A DNA stretch of 64,000 nucleotides, taken from positions 310,001-374,000 of the forward strand of contig MCGE01000023.1 of NCBI GenBank assembly GCA_002105175.1, given 5' to 3'. Shown here piece by piece: positions 1-10,358 of this stretch; position 1 is the stretch's first letter, and each line of letters opens with the position of its first letter. Below the pieces are notes generated by a model. It did not search any database. It saw only the letters and a list, made by a program, of their open reading frames with translations, and was not told where the DNA came from. The stretch is from Absidia repens (taxonomy: Eukaryota > Mucoromycota > Mucoromycetes > Mucorales > Cunninghamellaceae). The position numbers were made by a program, and so were the translations under genes.

Positions 1-199
1 GCTGGACGAGTTGAGATGAATTGTCGCTATCTTTTATTGGTTCGGATTCTACTAGAGATATTGATAACGCGGTATTCACGGGAGAGGCAACCGGTGTTGG
101 GGATTGCTGTTGAAGGGGAGATACATGGGTAGAATTTCGCTGAGAGTCGTTTTGTTGAGCCAAGTATAAGTCGTCCATGTTGTGTTGCTTCGCCATGAA
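1..199 (-). CDS. Partial gene, N-terminal 66 residues only; function not recognised
   Basis: An open frame starts at an ATG at 199 and runs uninterrupted off the left edge of the window, so only the first 66 residues are visible. It begins MAKQHNMDDLYLAQQND and continues rich in Gln, Ser, Pro and Asn, with no membrane segment, signal peptide or recognisable domain. The start is chosen as the first ATG of the frame. A low-complexity N-terminus like this is common in fungal regulatory proteins, but nothing here supports a specific function. Whether the visible part contains an intron cannot be judged. Confidence 0.45.
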
Positions 200-312
200 A
201 CGATGATTTATTCCAGCGGCGTGGCTTGCTGTATAACTATTTGATCAAATAAAAGGGAATGTGAGCCAATCTACGCAATGATACTTTTAACAACTATGTC
301 ACTACCCATCCA

Positions 313-313
313 G

Positions 314-374
<61 letters not shown>

Positions 375-403
375 ACTCACACACACTCACACACACTCAC
401 TCA
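313..403. repeat. (CA)n microsatellite with imperfect CACTCA tail
   Basis: A short ATAC run passes into about twenty CA units and then into CACACACTCA variants. It lies upstream of the partial gene at the left edge. Confidence 0.9.
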
Positions 404-1223
404 GCTGATGAGTACACTCTATCTAACTTCTTTCACGTCGCCTGATTTTCTTTAAACACGAGCCAACCGTGAAAAGCAATTGATCCATGACGACGATCGC
501 GTTCAGATATCAGAGCTTCTCCTTTCCCTCTTCATCGATCCAAATCACTAACATAACACCCATCTATATTACCTTTATTTCAAGTGGTCTGTTTTTTCCT
601 GTGTACCGTTTGTAGTTTTGAAATGGCTGCAGAAAGACAAAGAAGAAAAAAAGGTAGGTAAGTGACAAACAATTGGGTTCAAAAACAAAAGGACATTTGA
701 GCGATGAACTTACTGAGTGTTTGTTGAGATGAAGAAAAGGAAGATCCACCTTGGAAGAAGAAGTATACAGTTTATTCACTTTTCAATTGAGACAAGAACA
801 GAATAAATAAAAAAAAAATCTCAAAAAAAAAAAAACCTCCCCCATTCAACTTGGTTTTCAATTCCCGTCGTCCAAAAGAGAAAAAAAAAAAAAGGTCAGA
901 GAAAAAAGCTATATATACTCGATTTTTAACGAAGTGGAATTCATTTCGTATTTGTTGATTGATTACCAAGTATATACGGACTGCCAGTACGTAGTTGGGA
1001 AGTTCTGATACTGTAATTATCAACAAAGCAATACAAAAAAAAAAAAAACCGGGATAAATGTGTACCTGATTTAATGCATCATAAATTTTCTGTAACATGA
1101 TTATTTTTTGATTGACAGGTTAAAAAAAAAGGGGTTTTCTTTTATTTGAAATAATCATAATACATAAAGCGTAGTAAAAATAAAAATAAAAAAAGATCTA
1201 TAAAATGTATGATTGGGATATGG

Positions 1224-1266
<43 letters not shown>

Positions 1267-1306
1267 AAACATAAAATAAACTAAACTAGGGGATAAACAT
1301 ATCATC
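404..1306. other. Intergenic, AT-rich, no gene supported
   Basis: This stretch holds several homopolymer A/T tracts and a compound (TA)n(TG)n microsatellite at about 1224-1266. On the minus strand there are splice-like signals and short open segments (for example 1098-1066 and 1030-986), but no chain of them gives a convincing protein. Confidence 0.5.
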
Positions 1307-2405
1307 TTAAGTGGTAACATGATCGGGCAACGGAGCAAAGGAGACAGATTTTGACCGCCATGGTCTGTTCACTACACGAAATGCGGGTTGTCGTACATCT
1401 TTTTGTATCGGTAGCATGGGATTTTGTCGTAATGGAGGAGAAGGATATTCATATTGATTCCACGCTGGATATGATGTTGTATTTTCTTGCATTGGCATCA
1501 TCATGGTTGAGCTACTGGTATCATTGTAGGATGACCATGGCGAAGAAGGATTGTTGTACGAAGAGTTGCTATGAGTTGATCTTGGCATTGCTGGCATTCC
1601 AGGCATCGTCTGTCCTTCATCTCGTCCATATATCCTGTCATCATAAGTATCGCTGTAATTACCAAAGTTGCTGTTTTCAAAATACGGTTGACTTTGTGGC
1701 GCCATTGGTTGTGCTGTCATCCAAGGACCTTGTTGATAAAATGCTGATTGCCAATGATACGGTTCATTCTGGGCGTAACCGACGTCATAAAAATTAGTCC
1801 GATCGTTACCACTTTCTGACGGCAATGCTGAGTAGGGTCTTTCATTGTAATTCCCGGTATCGTAAGGTTGTCGGTGCTGGTATTGTCCACCAAACATCCA
1901 AGGTGAGGAGTCGGCATTGTTGTTGTAGGACAAGTCAGAAGGATATTTCCCAAAAGAAGAAGGGTCTTGTGACTGATCCATCGAGTAATTTTGATTATAC
2001 ATGTGTTGGTCATTTACTAGCGCCGGCATTGGTTGCTGATAAGGATATTGGTTCTCACCATGGTTGGAAGATAAATGTGGTAAGGTGGTGGCATTATCAG
2101 ATGGTGGTTTCCTTTCATCCTGTAAGATATATCCTTGACTTCTGTCCCTTCGTTCATCCCTAATAACTATTTCCGAATATCATAGAAGGCATGTAAGTCA
2201 AAATCGTATGTATAATTTATATCTATAGTAACATACTCGGCGTTTTCGATGGATGGGTGTGCACCCCTTCAAGTATAATAATAGGTGGTTTGAAGGAATC
2301 CTTTTGTAAGACTAATATTGGAGGAGCGCCAGCTGTAGTGTAGTGTTTATCACAGTCTATACGATAAACAAGTTGCTGATTATTACCAATCGTATTGTCT
2401 GCCAT
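1307..2405 (-). CDS. Unidentified two-exon gene, Asn/Tyr/Ser/Pro-rich protein (342 aa)
   Basis: Exon 1 is 2405-2237 and exon 2 is 2166-1307. The 70-nt intron (donor GTATGT, acceptor ATAG) joins the two open frames in phase and gives 342 residues. The first 56 residues look ordered and include a hydrophobic stretch (PPILVLQKDSFKPP, then IIILEGVHTHP). From about residue 95 the protein is low complexity, dominated by N, Y, S, P, Q and M, and ends in the basic/aromatic segment VNRPWRSKSVSFAPLP. No known domain was recognised. The composition suggests a disordered regulatory or RNA/DNA-associated protein, but that is inference. It is transcribed divergently from the CDC34-like gene, with about 200 bp between start codons. 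Confidence 0.6.
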
Positions 2406-2605
2406 TACGAATGGTATCTTTGTAAAAAGAGAGAAGAGGAAAAAAAAAACGGAAAGAAAAAAAAATCATGCGGACGGTAAAAGCGAGAGTGTGTTGTGGC
2501 GGCATTTGAACTTAATTTTTCTTTTCTTGCCATCGATTTTCATTCGTCCTCCCTTCTCCTATTTTTTTTTTATTTTTATTTATCTTCTTTTTCCTCGCAA
2601 AAGAA
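2406..2605. promoter_or_regulatory. Short bidirectional promoter region
   Basis: The start codons of the minus-strand gene (2405) and the plus-strand CDC34-like gene (2606) are 200 bp apart, so both promoters and 5' UTRs must share this interval. It is strongly strand-asymmetric: purine/A-rich near 2420-2465 and pyrimidine/T-rich at about 2515-2595. No clear TATA box was found. Confidence 0.55.
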
Positions 2606-4089
2606 ATGTCATCAGCTGCGAATACTTTACAGCGTCAATTCAAAGGTAATTAACCTGAAAAAAAATTCGCACTATTATAGCTTCTCTTTTTTTCTTTTTT
2701 TTTTTTTTTTTTTGGTGGACGAATGGTTTTTTCCTATCATAATTGATTGACTTGCTTTTATTAGACCTCATTCGATCGCCAGTACCAGGGTTTGTTGTTG
2801 ATTTGAAAGACGAAAACATTTTTGAATGGTAAAAAGCTAGTAAAAAAAAAGCAATTATCGGCTAAACATTAATTCTGTTTTATCTTTATCTTGTTTAGGT
2901 CGGTTGCTATTATTGGTCTTCCCAACACCATCTACGAAGGAGGATATTTCAAGGTAAAGAAACCGCAGTAGTTTGTTGTCCTTTAATGCGCTGTTGAATG
3001 GATCACTAACTATATGACTGCTTTCTTTCCTTCTATTTTAGGCTACTATGACATTCACGAATGACTACCCTTTTCGACCACCTACCTTCTGCTTTGATCG
3101 TGAATTCTATCATCCAAACGGTAAAAATTTAATAAGAGAAATTAAATGGGATATGAGTACTTAAATATATTCATTATTATATGTATTATTGTTATAGTTT
3201 ATGAGGATGGAAGGCTTTGCATATCTATATTACATCCCCCAGGGGATGATCCTGTCAGTGGTGAAAAAGCAGAGGTAGCCAAACCTACAAAAAAGCAATT
3301 TAGTTTGAATCTAACATTATTTTTAATTTAATTTGTATTATAGGAACGTTGGAATCCTACGCAGGTAACGCATTATACAGAGTTGGATTTTGAAAATGGA
3401 TCTGCATATATAAAAATCATGCACTAATTTGGTTTTTTATGTGTCTCTATAATTATGCCTAGTCGGTTGAAAGTAAGCAACTATATCATGTATGCAAAGG
3501 ACTACTCATTAATTGTCATACATTTCGATCAATTAGGTGTCCTGATGTCGATTATCTCACTATTAGCTGATCCCAATTGCTCAAGTCCGGCGAATGTTGA
3601 TGCAGGAGTAAGTGTTTTTAGTCGGGAAAATTGGGATGGATTTAATGGAACTCATCTCATCCCTGTCTTATATTTGAACCATGTATCGCTTTCTTAGGTA
3701 GCGTTTAGGAAGGATCGGGCTTTATATGATGAAATCGTGAAAAGTAAGTATTGAAGGTTATTGTATTATTGGTGCTCATACAAATGTTTTATAATAATTA
3801 ATATTTTATTTCTTTGAATAGAACAAGTGGAACTCTCTAAACAAGATATCCCCACTGGATTCAAGATGCCCACATCAGAAAAGGATTTTATGATCGCTGC
3901 ACCTGTAGAGATAGAAGAAGACGACAATTTGTAAGTAATTTGCTGTACTTTTTTTTTTTTTTGCTGCCATTGTAATTATATCTACTGATTTGTCTTCTAC
4001 TTGGCACTAGTTGGTACGAATCGGGTGATGAAAGTGACTTTGATGCTGAAGATGATGTCGACTTTGAAGACGATGAAGACGATGATTGA
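2606..4089 (+). CDS. CDC34: CDC34/UBE2R-type ubiquitin-conjugating enzyme E2 (11 exons, 216 aa)
   Basis: E2 enzyme that accepts ubiquitin from E1 on a catalytic cysteine and transfers it, with a cullin-RING (SCF) ligase, to substrates such as cell-cycle inhibitors. Exons: 2606-2645, 2765-2828, 2899-2953, 3042-3120, 3198-3274, 3344-3364, 3463-3472, 3537-3607, 3698-3743, 3822-3930, 4011-4089; the phases close to 216 residues. The HPN motif is at 77-79 and the active Cys at 87 in RLCISILHPP. The acidic loop insertion GDDPVSGEKAEERWNP after the Cys separates CDC34/UBE2R and UBE2G from other E2s. ERWNPTQSVESVLMSIISLL and SPANVDA favour CDC34 over UBE2G2. The C-terminus is a highly acidic tail (about 25 residues, mostly D/E), as in CDC34 where it binds the cullin basic canyon. 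It is shorter than yeast CDC34 (295 aa). The seventh exon is only 10 nt. Confidence 0.93.
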
Positions 4090-5754
4090 TTAGATACGGT
4101 ACTGATAGTAGCCAATATATTCCCTATTTACCTTCTTTAGCACCACCATCTTCATACATTCAATTCCCCTTATTATTTTTTTTGCTTATTTTTTTTCCAA
4201 GTTACTTTTATATAGCACTTACATCTCCTCTGTACCTCACCCGCCGTAAATTTATTTGTCTTAACTAGTACCATCACCTTGTTTCCTCTCTCATTATTGA
4301 TATTATAGTCATGTAATAAAGTTCCAATTGTCTAGAAACATGCTTCTTCATATTATATAAATTTATCTCACAAATGAAAACTTGTAGAATACTAACCACA
4401 CTGTCGCATTCTGGTGGCACGGCCTGGCAGGACGCCGTTTTACACTGCTTAGTACCTTGGCGCCTAAAAGGAACGGGCGCAAATAAAATCACTCACAGGC
4501 GTTTGAAAAGGATTTGAATTTGATACGCTTTATAGAATATCCACAACCACGCTTAAAGTACTTTATTTCGTTTGTAGTTAGGAATTATTATGATATCCAT
4601 TTGCACATTTTTTTTCGAATAAAGACCATTTTATTATCACTTGTACATATACTTTTGCTTTTGTTTAATTTTGCTTGACATTGTTGCTATTGTGTCATTG
4701 TTATCTATTGTTCTCTGTCTATATATGTACAAAATATATTTGACCATAGTCGTTTGAAAAAAAAAAAAAAAAAAAAAAAAAACTGTACAGTATAGTACTA
4801 GTAACGTGAGAAGTACTTTATTTTTGTGCGCATTTGTCATTTTCGCACTTTTGACAAGTGATGAAGAGTAGCGACGGTGATAATAGTATTATTAGTTAAG
4901 CTACAATTCTTCCTCAATTTTTTTCAGTGAAAATTGGCGCCTATTTCGAGTACAATATCTCATGCAAAAATTGCTCTGCCAGAAAGCGGAATTTCAATTA
5001 AATTTTTAACACCATATTTCTAATTTTTTTTTTGTTCCTTCCTTTCTTTCCCCAATAGTGTCCTCCGAGTGTCTACTGATCATGGAGTGGGATTTTTTAT
5101 TAGATTTAAAGTGTTTTACAAAAGAGCATGACAAGTACATGGGGAAGCTCTTTCATTTTAGGATATAGGATTTAGTACATGTCCTCAAAATGTTTTTGTG
5201 ATGAACTGTATAGGTTTATTGATATGAATGGTATGGTGCGCATGGTAGTCTGGAAGCATGTTCCAGATGCGGAATAACAACACACCGCTGGCTCAAGCGG
5301 TCATTCAGCCACTCTGGAATGGAATGGCGATTAGCTGACGGCATCTATGTTGATGGACAAAGCGATTATGGATTTGGGATGTAAATAGCATATACATAGT
5401 AGTTTATATACAGTAGTGATGGTTCTGTTAGTGCACAGAAAGGCTATGTTGAAATAAAATATTATCATTTTACCTCTTTTTACTTTTGTCTCTCATGTAG
5501 TTTAATCTGTTCCACTATACTTCTTAGATAGTTCAATGTCTGTCACTGTTATTTTATCCGGTGTATACCTTTTTTTTTTTTGTTACTCGTCTCGGAGACA
5601 TTGAGGAAAGTGTTGGCTTCGCTCCGTCAACCTAGTAGAACAGAAAAGACGGTTGTCCCTGGCAAACAGTTGGAAACTAATGGTTTTTACTTTTTTCAAT
5701 CGCTTTCGACGAGGAATTATATTATCTGCTCTATTAGTCAAAAAAATTCGGAGT
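4090..5754. other. Intergenic, contains a diverged family 1 repeat copy
   Basis: No gene is supported. AT-rich sequence with poly(A) at about 4757-4781. At about 5040-5240 (+) a T/C-rich tract ending in AG is followed by a body with a diverged family 1 core at 5137-5160 (CATGGGGAAGCTCTTTCATT). The last 200 bp are the original 5' flank of the tRNA-Ser gene before retrotransposon insertion. Confidence 0.55.
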
Positions 5755-6060
5755 TGTTACGTCGCTGTAACTAAATAACTCCACAATTGAGTCAACCAAA
5801 AAAATAAAAGTAAAGGGGATAAAGCTTGTTTTTTATTCAAATTCCTTTTCACACACTGATAAATAAAAAATAAAGACAGTCATTCATGACCAAAAAATAT
5901 ATAAATAAAAATAAAGTTGATACAAGTGGTAAGAAGCTATGTACTACTATCAGGGGTCACAAACACACAAAAAGGGGAAATACAGCTATTCTAACCCAAG
6001 AAGAGCTCTGATTGGCTGGAAATGGGCGATTGGGCTCATATAGAAGTTCCCAATGCCACA
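5755..6060 (-). repeat. 3' LTR of the gypsy element
   Basis: 306 bp, matching the right LTR base for base as far as read. Bounded by TGTTACGTCG...AATGCCACA on the plus strand (TG...CA termini on either strand). A TATA-like ATATATAAATAAA and several AATAAA-type motifs are inside. Confidence 0.95.
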
Positions 6061-6072
6061 TCCCCTACCACC
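6061..6072 (-). other. Polypurine-tract candidate
   Basis: On the element strand GGTGGTAGGGGA abuts the 3' LTR, the place where plus-strand DNA priming occurs in LTR retrotransposons. It is short and not fully purine, so the call rests mainly on position. Confidence 0.5.
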
Positions 6073-6076
6073 AAAT

Positions 6077-7411
6077 TCAAGGTACACCTCGGAATTTTCT
6101 TACCAGAGACTTCGGACCATGCGTAACTTCAGGAATCAGTCGCTTTTGTTCATGCCACGGCTTCATCATAGAACCATTCACCGCACCAGAGATCCGCCTT
6201 CCATCCAAACCATCCAACCAATAAGTGCCATTTGAATTCACCTTGATAATAGTATACGGTCCAACCCAGGTATCTTCGAACTTGCCCTTGGAATACATTT
6301 CACGCAATAATACTTGAGATCCAACCGGAAAACGCACCACCGTAATACCTTGATCATGCTTCTTCTTCCATTTAGCCTTCCGATCTGCTGAATTCCGTTC
6401 CGCATCTTGACGTTGTTCCACCATAATACCTTGAATCACCTTGACACGTTCAGAGATTTCCTTGTCCAATTCGCCTTCCACATAATCCAACCTTGGTGCC
6501 GGCCACGTCACAGGAGTTCGCAAAACATAACCATACAATAAATAAGACGGTGAATATTGAGTAGCGTCATTCGGTACACATCGTATAGTCAGCAAGGCTA
6601 AAGGTAAGTATAGATCCCAATTTCTTCGGTCCTTCTTGTCCGCCGCCAATTTTGCAATAGTATTCACAAGGGTTTGGTTCATCCGCTCGCACATTCCATT
6701 AACTTGAGGTCGATGAGCCGTCGTCGTAATTCCAGTACACCCAATATTCTTCAAAAAGGCCTTGATATGATAAGAGACAAAATTGGATCCACGATCAGAT
6801 AACAAATACGTAGGTACACCAAAATCCTTGACAATGCAGTTGAATAGAAAGGAAGAAGTAGTCACCTCGTCAATGCTTGGTACTGCTGCAGCCACGGGCC
6901 ACCTAGTCAAATGATCGATTGCCACCAACAGATACTTGTTTCCATTCGCCGTTTCCTCTAATGGTCCCACAGCATCAATTCCAACCATAAAGAAGGGTCG
7001 AGAAGGAGTTGGTATCGGATGTGCCAATTCATGCTTGAGTATTCGCTTCTTTGCCCGCCTCTGACAGACACCACAGTTTTTCACCACTTCCCGGACTTGA
7101 TCATATAACTTGTAACCTTCATACTGGAGCCGCAACTTGATCCATGTATTCTTCAAACCCATATGACCTTCTTCATGCACCATTTTAATAACACCTTCCG
7201 CAGTTCCTTCATGGAGTACTTCTTGAGCTGCCACCAGAGTCTTCTTGCCATCCACCACAGTTTTTCGCTTGATAAAGAGTTTGTTGCCTTGAATAATATA
7301 ACGTCGAGAAAGGTTTCGTATCGTTTTCTTGTCAATTGAAGTGTCGCATCCCAAAGGGTATGTCTTGTCAGTGAGGTAATTCTTGATTGCTATATATCGT
7401 GCTAAGTCCAT
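6077..7411 (-). CDS. Retrotransposon integrase (444 aa)
   Basis: Integrates element cDNA into the genome. The N-terminal zinc-binding HHCC set is visible: H79, H83, C113, C116 (HEEGH...CGVC). The catalytic core has D146 (VGIDAVGP), D206 (LSDRGSNF) and E242 (VNGMCERMN), with 35 residues between the second and third acids, the D,D-35-E spacing. The C-terminal part has a GPY/F-type module (TWVGPYTIIKV, about 385-395). No chromodomain is visible. The frame starts with ATG but is not in frame with the upstream RT-RNase H ORF, from which it is separated by about 280 bp of low-complexity DNA. It may be made by frameshifting, by a spliced or separate mRNA, or be separated by tract expansion. The stop lies 16 bp from the LTR. 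Confidence 0.93.
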   Translation of the reverse strand: MDLARYIAIKNYLTDKTYPLGCDTSIDKKTIRNLSRRYIIQGNKLFIKRKTVVDGKKTLVAAQEVLHEGTAEGVIKMVHEEGHMGLKNTWIKLRLQYEGYKLYDQVREVVKNCGVCQRRAKKRILKHELAHPIPTPSRPFFMVGIDAVGPLEETANGNKYLLVAIDHLTRWPVAAAVPSIDEVTTSSFLFNCIVKDFGVPTYLLSDRGSNFVSYHIKAFLKNIGCTGITTTAHRPQVNGMCERMNQTLVNTIAKLAADKKDRRNWDLYLPLALLTIRCVPNDATQYSPSYLLYGYVLRTPVTWPAPRLDYVEGELDKEISERVKVIQGIMVEQRQDAERNSADRKAKWKKKHDQGITVVRFPVGSQVLLREMYSKGKFEDTWVGPYTIIKVNSNGTYWLDGLDGRRISGAVNGSMMKPWHEQKRLIPEVTHGPKSLVRKFRGVP

Positions 7412-7419
7412 GTTGTAAG

Positions 7420-7465
<46 letters not shown>

Positions 7466-7622
7466 CCAATATCAATAATACATCCAATAATAATAATAGT
7501 AAATAATAAAATATAATATATGTATCCCAAATAATAATAAGTGCCCACCCTACCAACCATGTTTTTTTTTTTTTTTTTCATTTTTTTTTTTTTTTTTTTT
7601 TTCATTTTTTTTTTTTTTTTTT

Positions 7623-7685
<63 letters not shown>

Positions 7686-7692
7686 TAAGTCA
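7412..7692. repeat. Low-complexity spacer: (CAA)n and 117-bp A/T tract between RT-RNase H and integrase
   Basis: On the plus strand about fifteen GTT units (about 7418-7464) are followed by AT-rich DNA and then a T tract from 7562 to 7678 interrupted only by CA. Two consecutive stops (TGATGA in element orientation) end the RT-RNase H frame just before the tract. The integrase ATG follows the CAA repeat. No protein domain is encoded here. Confidence 0.85.
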
Positions 7693-10314
7693 TCACCATC
7701 CAAAATCTAAATCACCACAGGCCGCCGCCAAAGAATCATGATCGTCATCAACATCATCTAGTTCTTGTTGTTCATCTACTAACCGAGACAGAGCGTCCGC
7801 CGCATTGAGTGCACCTTGTCGATACTTGACCACATAATCATATTCCATGAGAGATAGAGCCCATCTTGCTAGTTTTGGTGTTAGTTTTTTGTTGTTGAAT
7901 ATATATACAAGTGCTGAATGATCCGTGAATAAACTGAACGTCCGCCCAGCCAAGTAGTGTCGGAAGTGAGTTACAGCCCAAACCACCGCCAAAGCTTCCA
8001 AATGTGTTGCTGAATATCTAGTTTCGGGTTCCTTCAATGACCTAGAGGCGTAAGCTATCACAGTTTCGCCCTTGCTTGATCCATCCGGAGATTGGGATAG
8101 TATGGCACCAAGTCCTTTCGCCGAGGCATCCGTTGTAAGTATTTGCACTTGTTCACGATCAGGATACGAGAGAATTGGACTACTTGTCAACCTTGCCTTG
8201 AGTTCGTTCCACGCCATCACTTGATCTTCCTTCCATTCAAAAGCAGTCGTCTTCCGAATCAACCGAGTAAGTGGTTCCGCTATCCTTGCAAAATCTTGTA
8301 CAAATTGTCGATAATAACCCGCCAAGCCCAAAATAGATCTAACGTCATCCTTGTTCTTCGGTTCCACAATCAAATCCAGCTTCTTGATGTTGTCATCCAA
8401 AGGTTGTATTCCATCCACCGTGATATAGTGACCAAGGTACCGAGTCTTCGACTGTCCAAATGCACATTTCGCCATCTTGAATCGTAAATTGTAGGACATA
8501 CATTGTTCGAGCACCATTGTAATGTGATCCACATGTTCATCCAAAGATCTTGAGTAAATGATAATATCGTCGATAAAAACTTGTACGAATTCACCCAAAA
8601 ACGGTTGCAAAATAGTCGCCATCATTCGCTGATATGTGGAGGGAGCACCAGTTAACCCAAACGGCATTACAAGATATTCAAACGTACCAAACTTTGTTGT
8701 GAAACCGGTCTTCTTGATAGAGTCGTCGTCCAAAGCAATTTGCCAAAAGCCACTAGCACAATCCAATGTTGTAAAATATTTCGAGCCACCAAGAGAACCA
8801 ATCAATGTATCTAGATGAGGCAATGGGTAAGCATCCTTCACAGTGATTTTGTTCAGCCTTCTATAATCGGTACACATGCGGAGGGACCCATCCTTTTTTT
8901 TTACAAACACCAAGGGAGAAGTCCAAACACCATCGGAGGGCCTAATGATCCCGTCTTGTAGTAATTCATCCAAGGTCTTCTTCAGATGATCGTCTTCTTG
9001 CCATGTGGTACGATACGGTACACTTTTGATGAGAGTATTGGTCACCGTATTGATATCGTGCTTGAATCCATGCACCCTGCCCAGTCCAGCCGTTTCCACA
9101 AATACCTTATCAAAGTACTGTTCCAACACATTCCATATCACCGAAGGCACCGCTTCTCTTTCCACAAAATCACACAATTCCTTTTTTCTACCTTCTTCCG
9201 CACATCCTAATTCCACATCATTCAACCCCACATCGCCTTCATCCGAGCGATCCACAACACTTCCAGCGTACAAAACCCTTGACGACAAATACACCTTCGC
9301 CCTTTCCATCGACATTTGCTTGCCCTTCATCATCAATCCCATAGTGTTGTTCTTGATTGGCAGATAGAGTTCCCTTGACGATGGATATGGTATAGCCTTG
9401 TACTGATCAAACCAAGTCATTCCCAAAATCAACAAATCATCTTGACGGTCATGTACCACAAAGTGTTCCTTTCGGAGCTTGCCACCAATACGTAACGGGA
9501 CATCTTCACACACACCATTCGGACCAAGAGGGTTTCCATCCAAGTGTTCCAACGACATAGAATCACCATTCACTTGTAGTTTCAAGCTTGCCACCAACGA
9601 AGAGCTAATCACCGACACCGAAGCACCAGTATCCACCACAGCATCCACGACAGCACCATATACTTCCACCGGAATCATAAACGGAAAGGATTGTTTCAAT
9701 ATGGTCGGGTCGTATTTGTAGTCATACACGGTATCAGTATCCAAGCTATCGTCATCAGATTCGTCCATTCCAGTACCATCATCGGATTCCAGTTCAGAGA
9801 AGTCATCTGCGCTGTCAGTATTGTCAATATCATCCGAATCATCAGAAGCCACCGTAGCAGGGAAGACTTGATTCACCATCATCGTTGCCTTTCCTTTTTC
9901 CTTCTTCGGTTTCCTTGCATAGAGGTATCGTAATCCAGCTTGTACATCCGTAGCAGACTTCCGGTATAACGAGAGTACTTGTGCCATGTTCATCCCAGCA
10001 TCCACATTCTTCAGTTGTTTCCAAATGTCATATTCCTCCACTTCCACAGCAATCTTCTTCGGAGGTGCCCTTTTCTTCTTCGTCTTGGCCTTGTCCACAG
10101 TCGCCATTTCAGCATCAGTCACACCACCTTGTTGCATAGTTGAAGGACCAGCCACCGCAGGACGTTTCCTAGCCCTATCATTAACAGACCCATCATCTGA
10201 CCTTGCCCTTGTGTTTTGATTTGTCCACACTTGTACGCCAGTAATGGTGTAAGCCTTCCTAATTTCGTCTTGTATCACCGAATCCATTGGTTGGCCACCA
10301 ACTTGTTGTTGCAC
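7693..10314 (-). CDS. Retrotransposon Pol: protease, reverse transcriptase, RNase H
   Basis: Polyprotein that matures the element's proteins and copies its RNA. Counting from a GTG at 10314 (873 residues), the aspartic protease has DTGAS at about 228-232. Reverse transcriptase follows at about 440-640, with the palm motif FIDD at about 578-581 in place of the commoner Y(V/I)DD, and RNase H from about 720 (TTDAS). The frame has no ATG at its start. It stays open upstream, across the end of gag, so expression is most likely by frameshift from Gag rather than from an independent start. The region between Gag and protease (residues 40-200) is acidic and low complexity. It ends in tandem stops before integrase. 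Confidence 0.93.
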   Translation of the reverse strand: MQQQVGGQPMDSVIQDEIRKAYTITGVQVWTNQNTRARSDDGSVNDRARKRPAVAGPSTMQQGGVTDAEMATVDKAKTKKKRAPPKKIAVEVEEYDIWKQLKNVDAGMNMAQVLSLYRKSATDVQAGLRYLYARKPKKEKGKATMMVNQVFPATVASDDSDDIDNTDSADDFSELESDDGTGMDESDDDSLDTDTVYDYKYDPTILKQSFPFMIPVEVYGAVVDAVVDTGASVSVISSSLVASLKLQVNGDSMSLEHLDGNPLGPNGVCEDVPLRIGGKLRKEHFVVHDRQDDLLILGMTWFDQYKAIPYPSSRELYLPIKNNTMGLMMKGKQMSMERAKVYLSSRVLYAGSVVDRSDEGDVGLNDVELGCAEEGRKKELCDFVEREAVPSVIWNVLEQYFDKVFVETAGLGRVHGFKHDINTVTNTLIKSVPYRTTWQEDDHLKKTLDELLQDGIIRPSDGVWTSPLVFVKKKDGSLRMCTDYRRLNKITVKDAYPLPHLDTLIGSLGGSKYFTTLDCASGFWQIALDDDSIKKTGFTTKFGTFEYLVMPFGLTGAPSTYQRMMATILQPFLGEFVQVFIDDIIIYSRSLDEHVDHITMVLEQCMSYNLRFKMAKCAFGQSKTRYLGHYITVDGIQPLDDNIKKLDLIVEPKNKDDVRSILGLAGYYRQFVQDFARIAEPLTRLIRKTTAFEWKEDQVMAWNELKARLTSSPILSYPDREQVQILTTDASAKGLGAILSQSPDGSSKGETVIAYASRSLKEPETRYSATHLEALAVVWAVTHFRHYLAGRTFSLFTDHSALVYIFNNKKLTPKLARWALSLMEYDYVVKYRQGALNAADALSRLVDEQQELDDVDDDHDSLAAACGDLDFGW

Positions 10315-10358
10315 GATTTCCTGGGAATTTTTCTTCTGGACAGCAGGTATCCCACCAC

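Noticed and set aside
772..1098. Minus-strand splice-like chain beginning MLQKIYDALNQ joined to YQNFPTTYWQSVYTW
   Set aside because: It closes after 26 residues or needs a doubtful long intron, has no recognisable family, and is surrounded by homopolymers; too weak to call a gene.
7541..7741. Poly-Phe/Lys reading frames
   Set aside because: Translations of the A/T homopolymer in the retrotransposon spacer.
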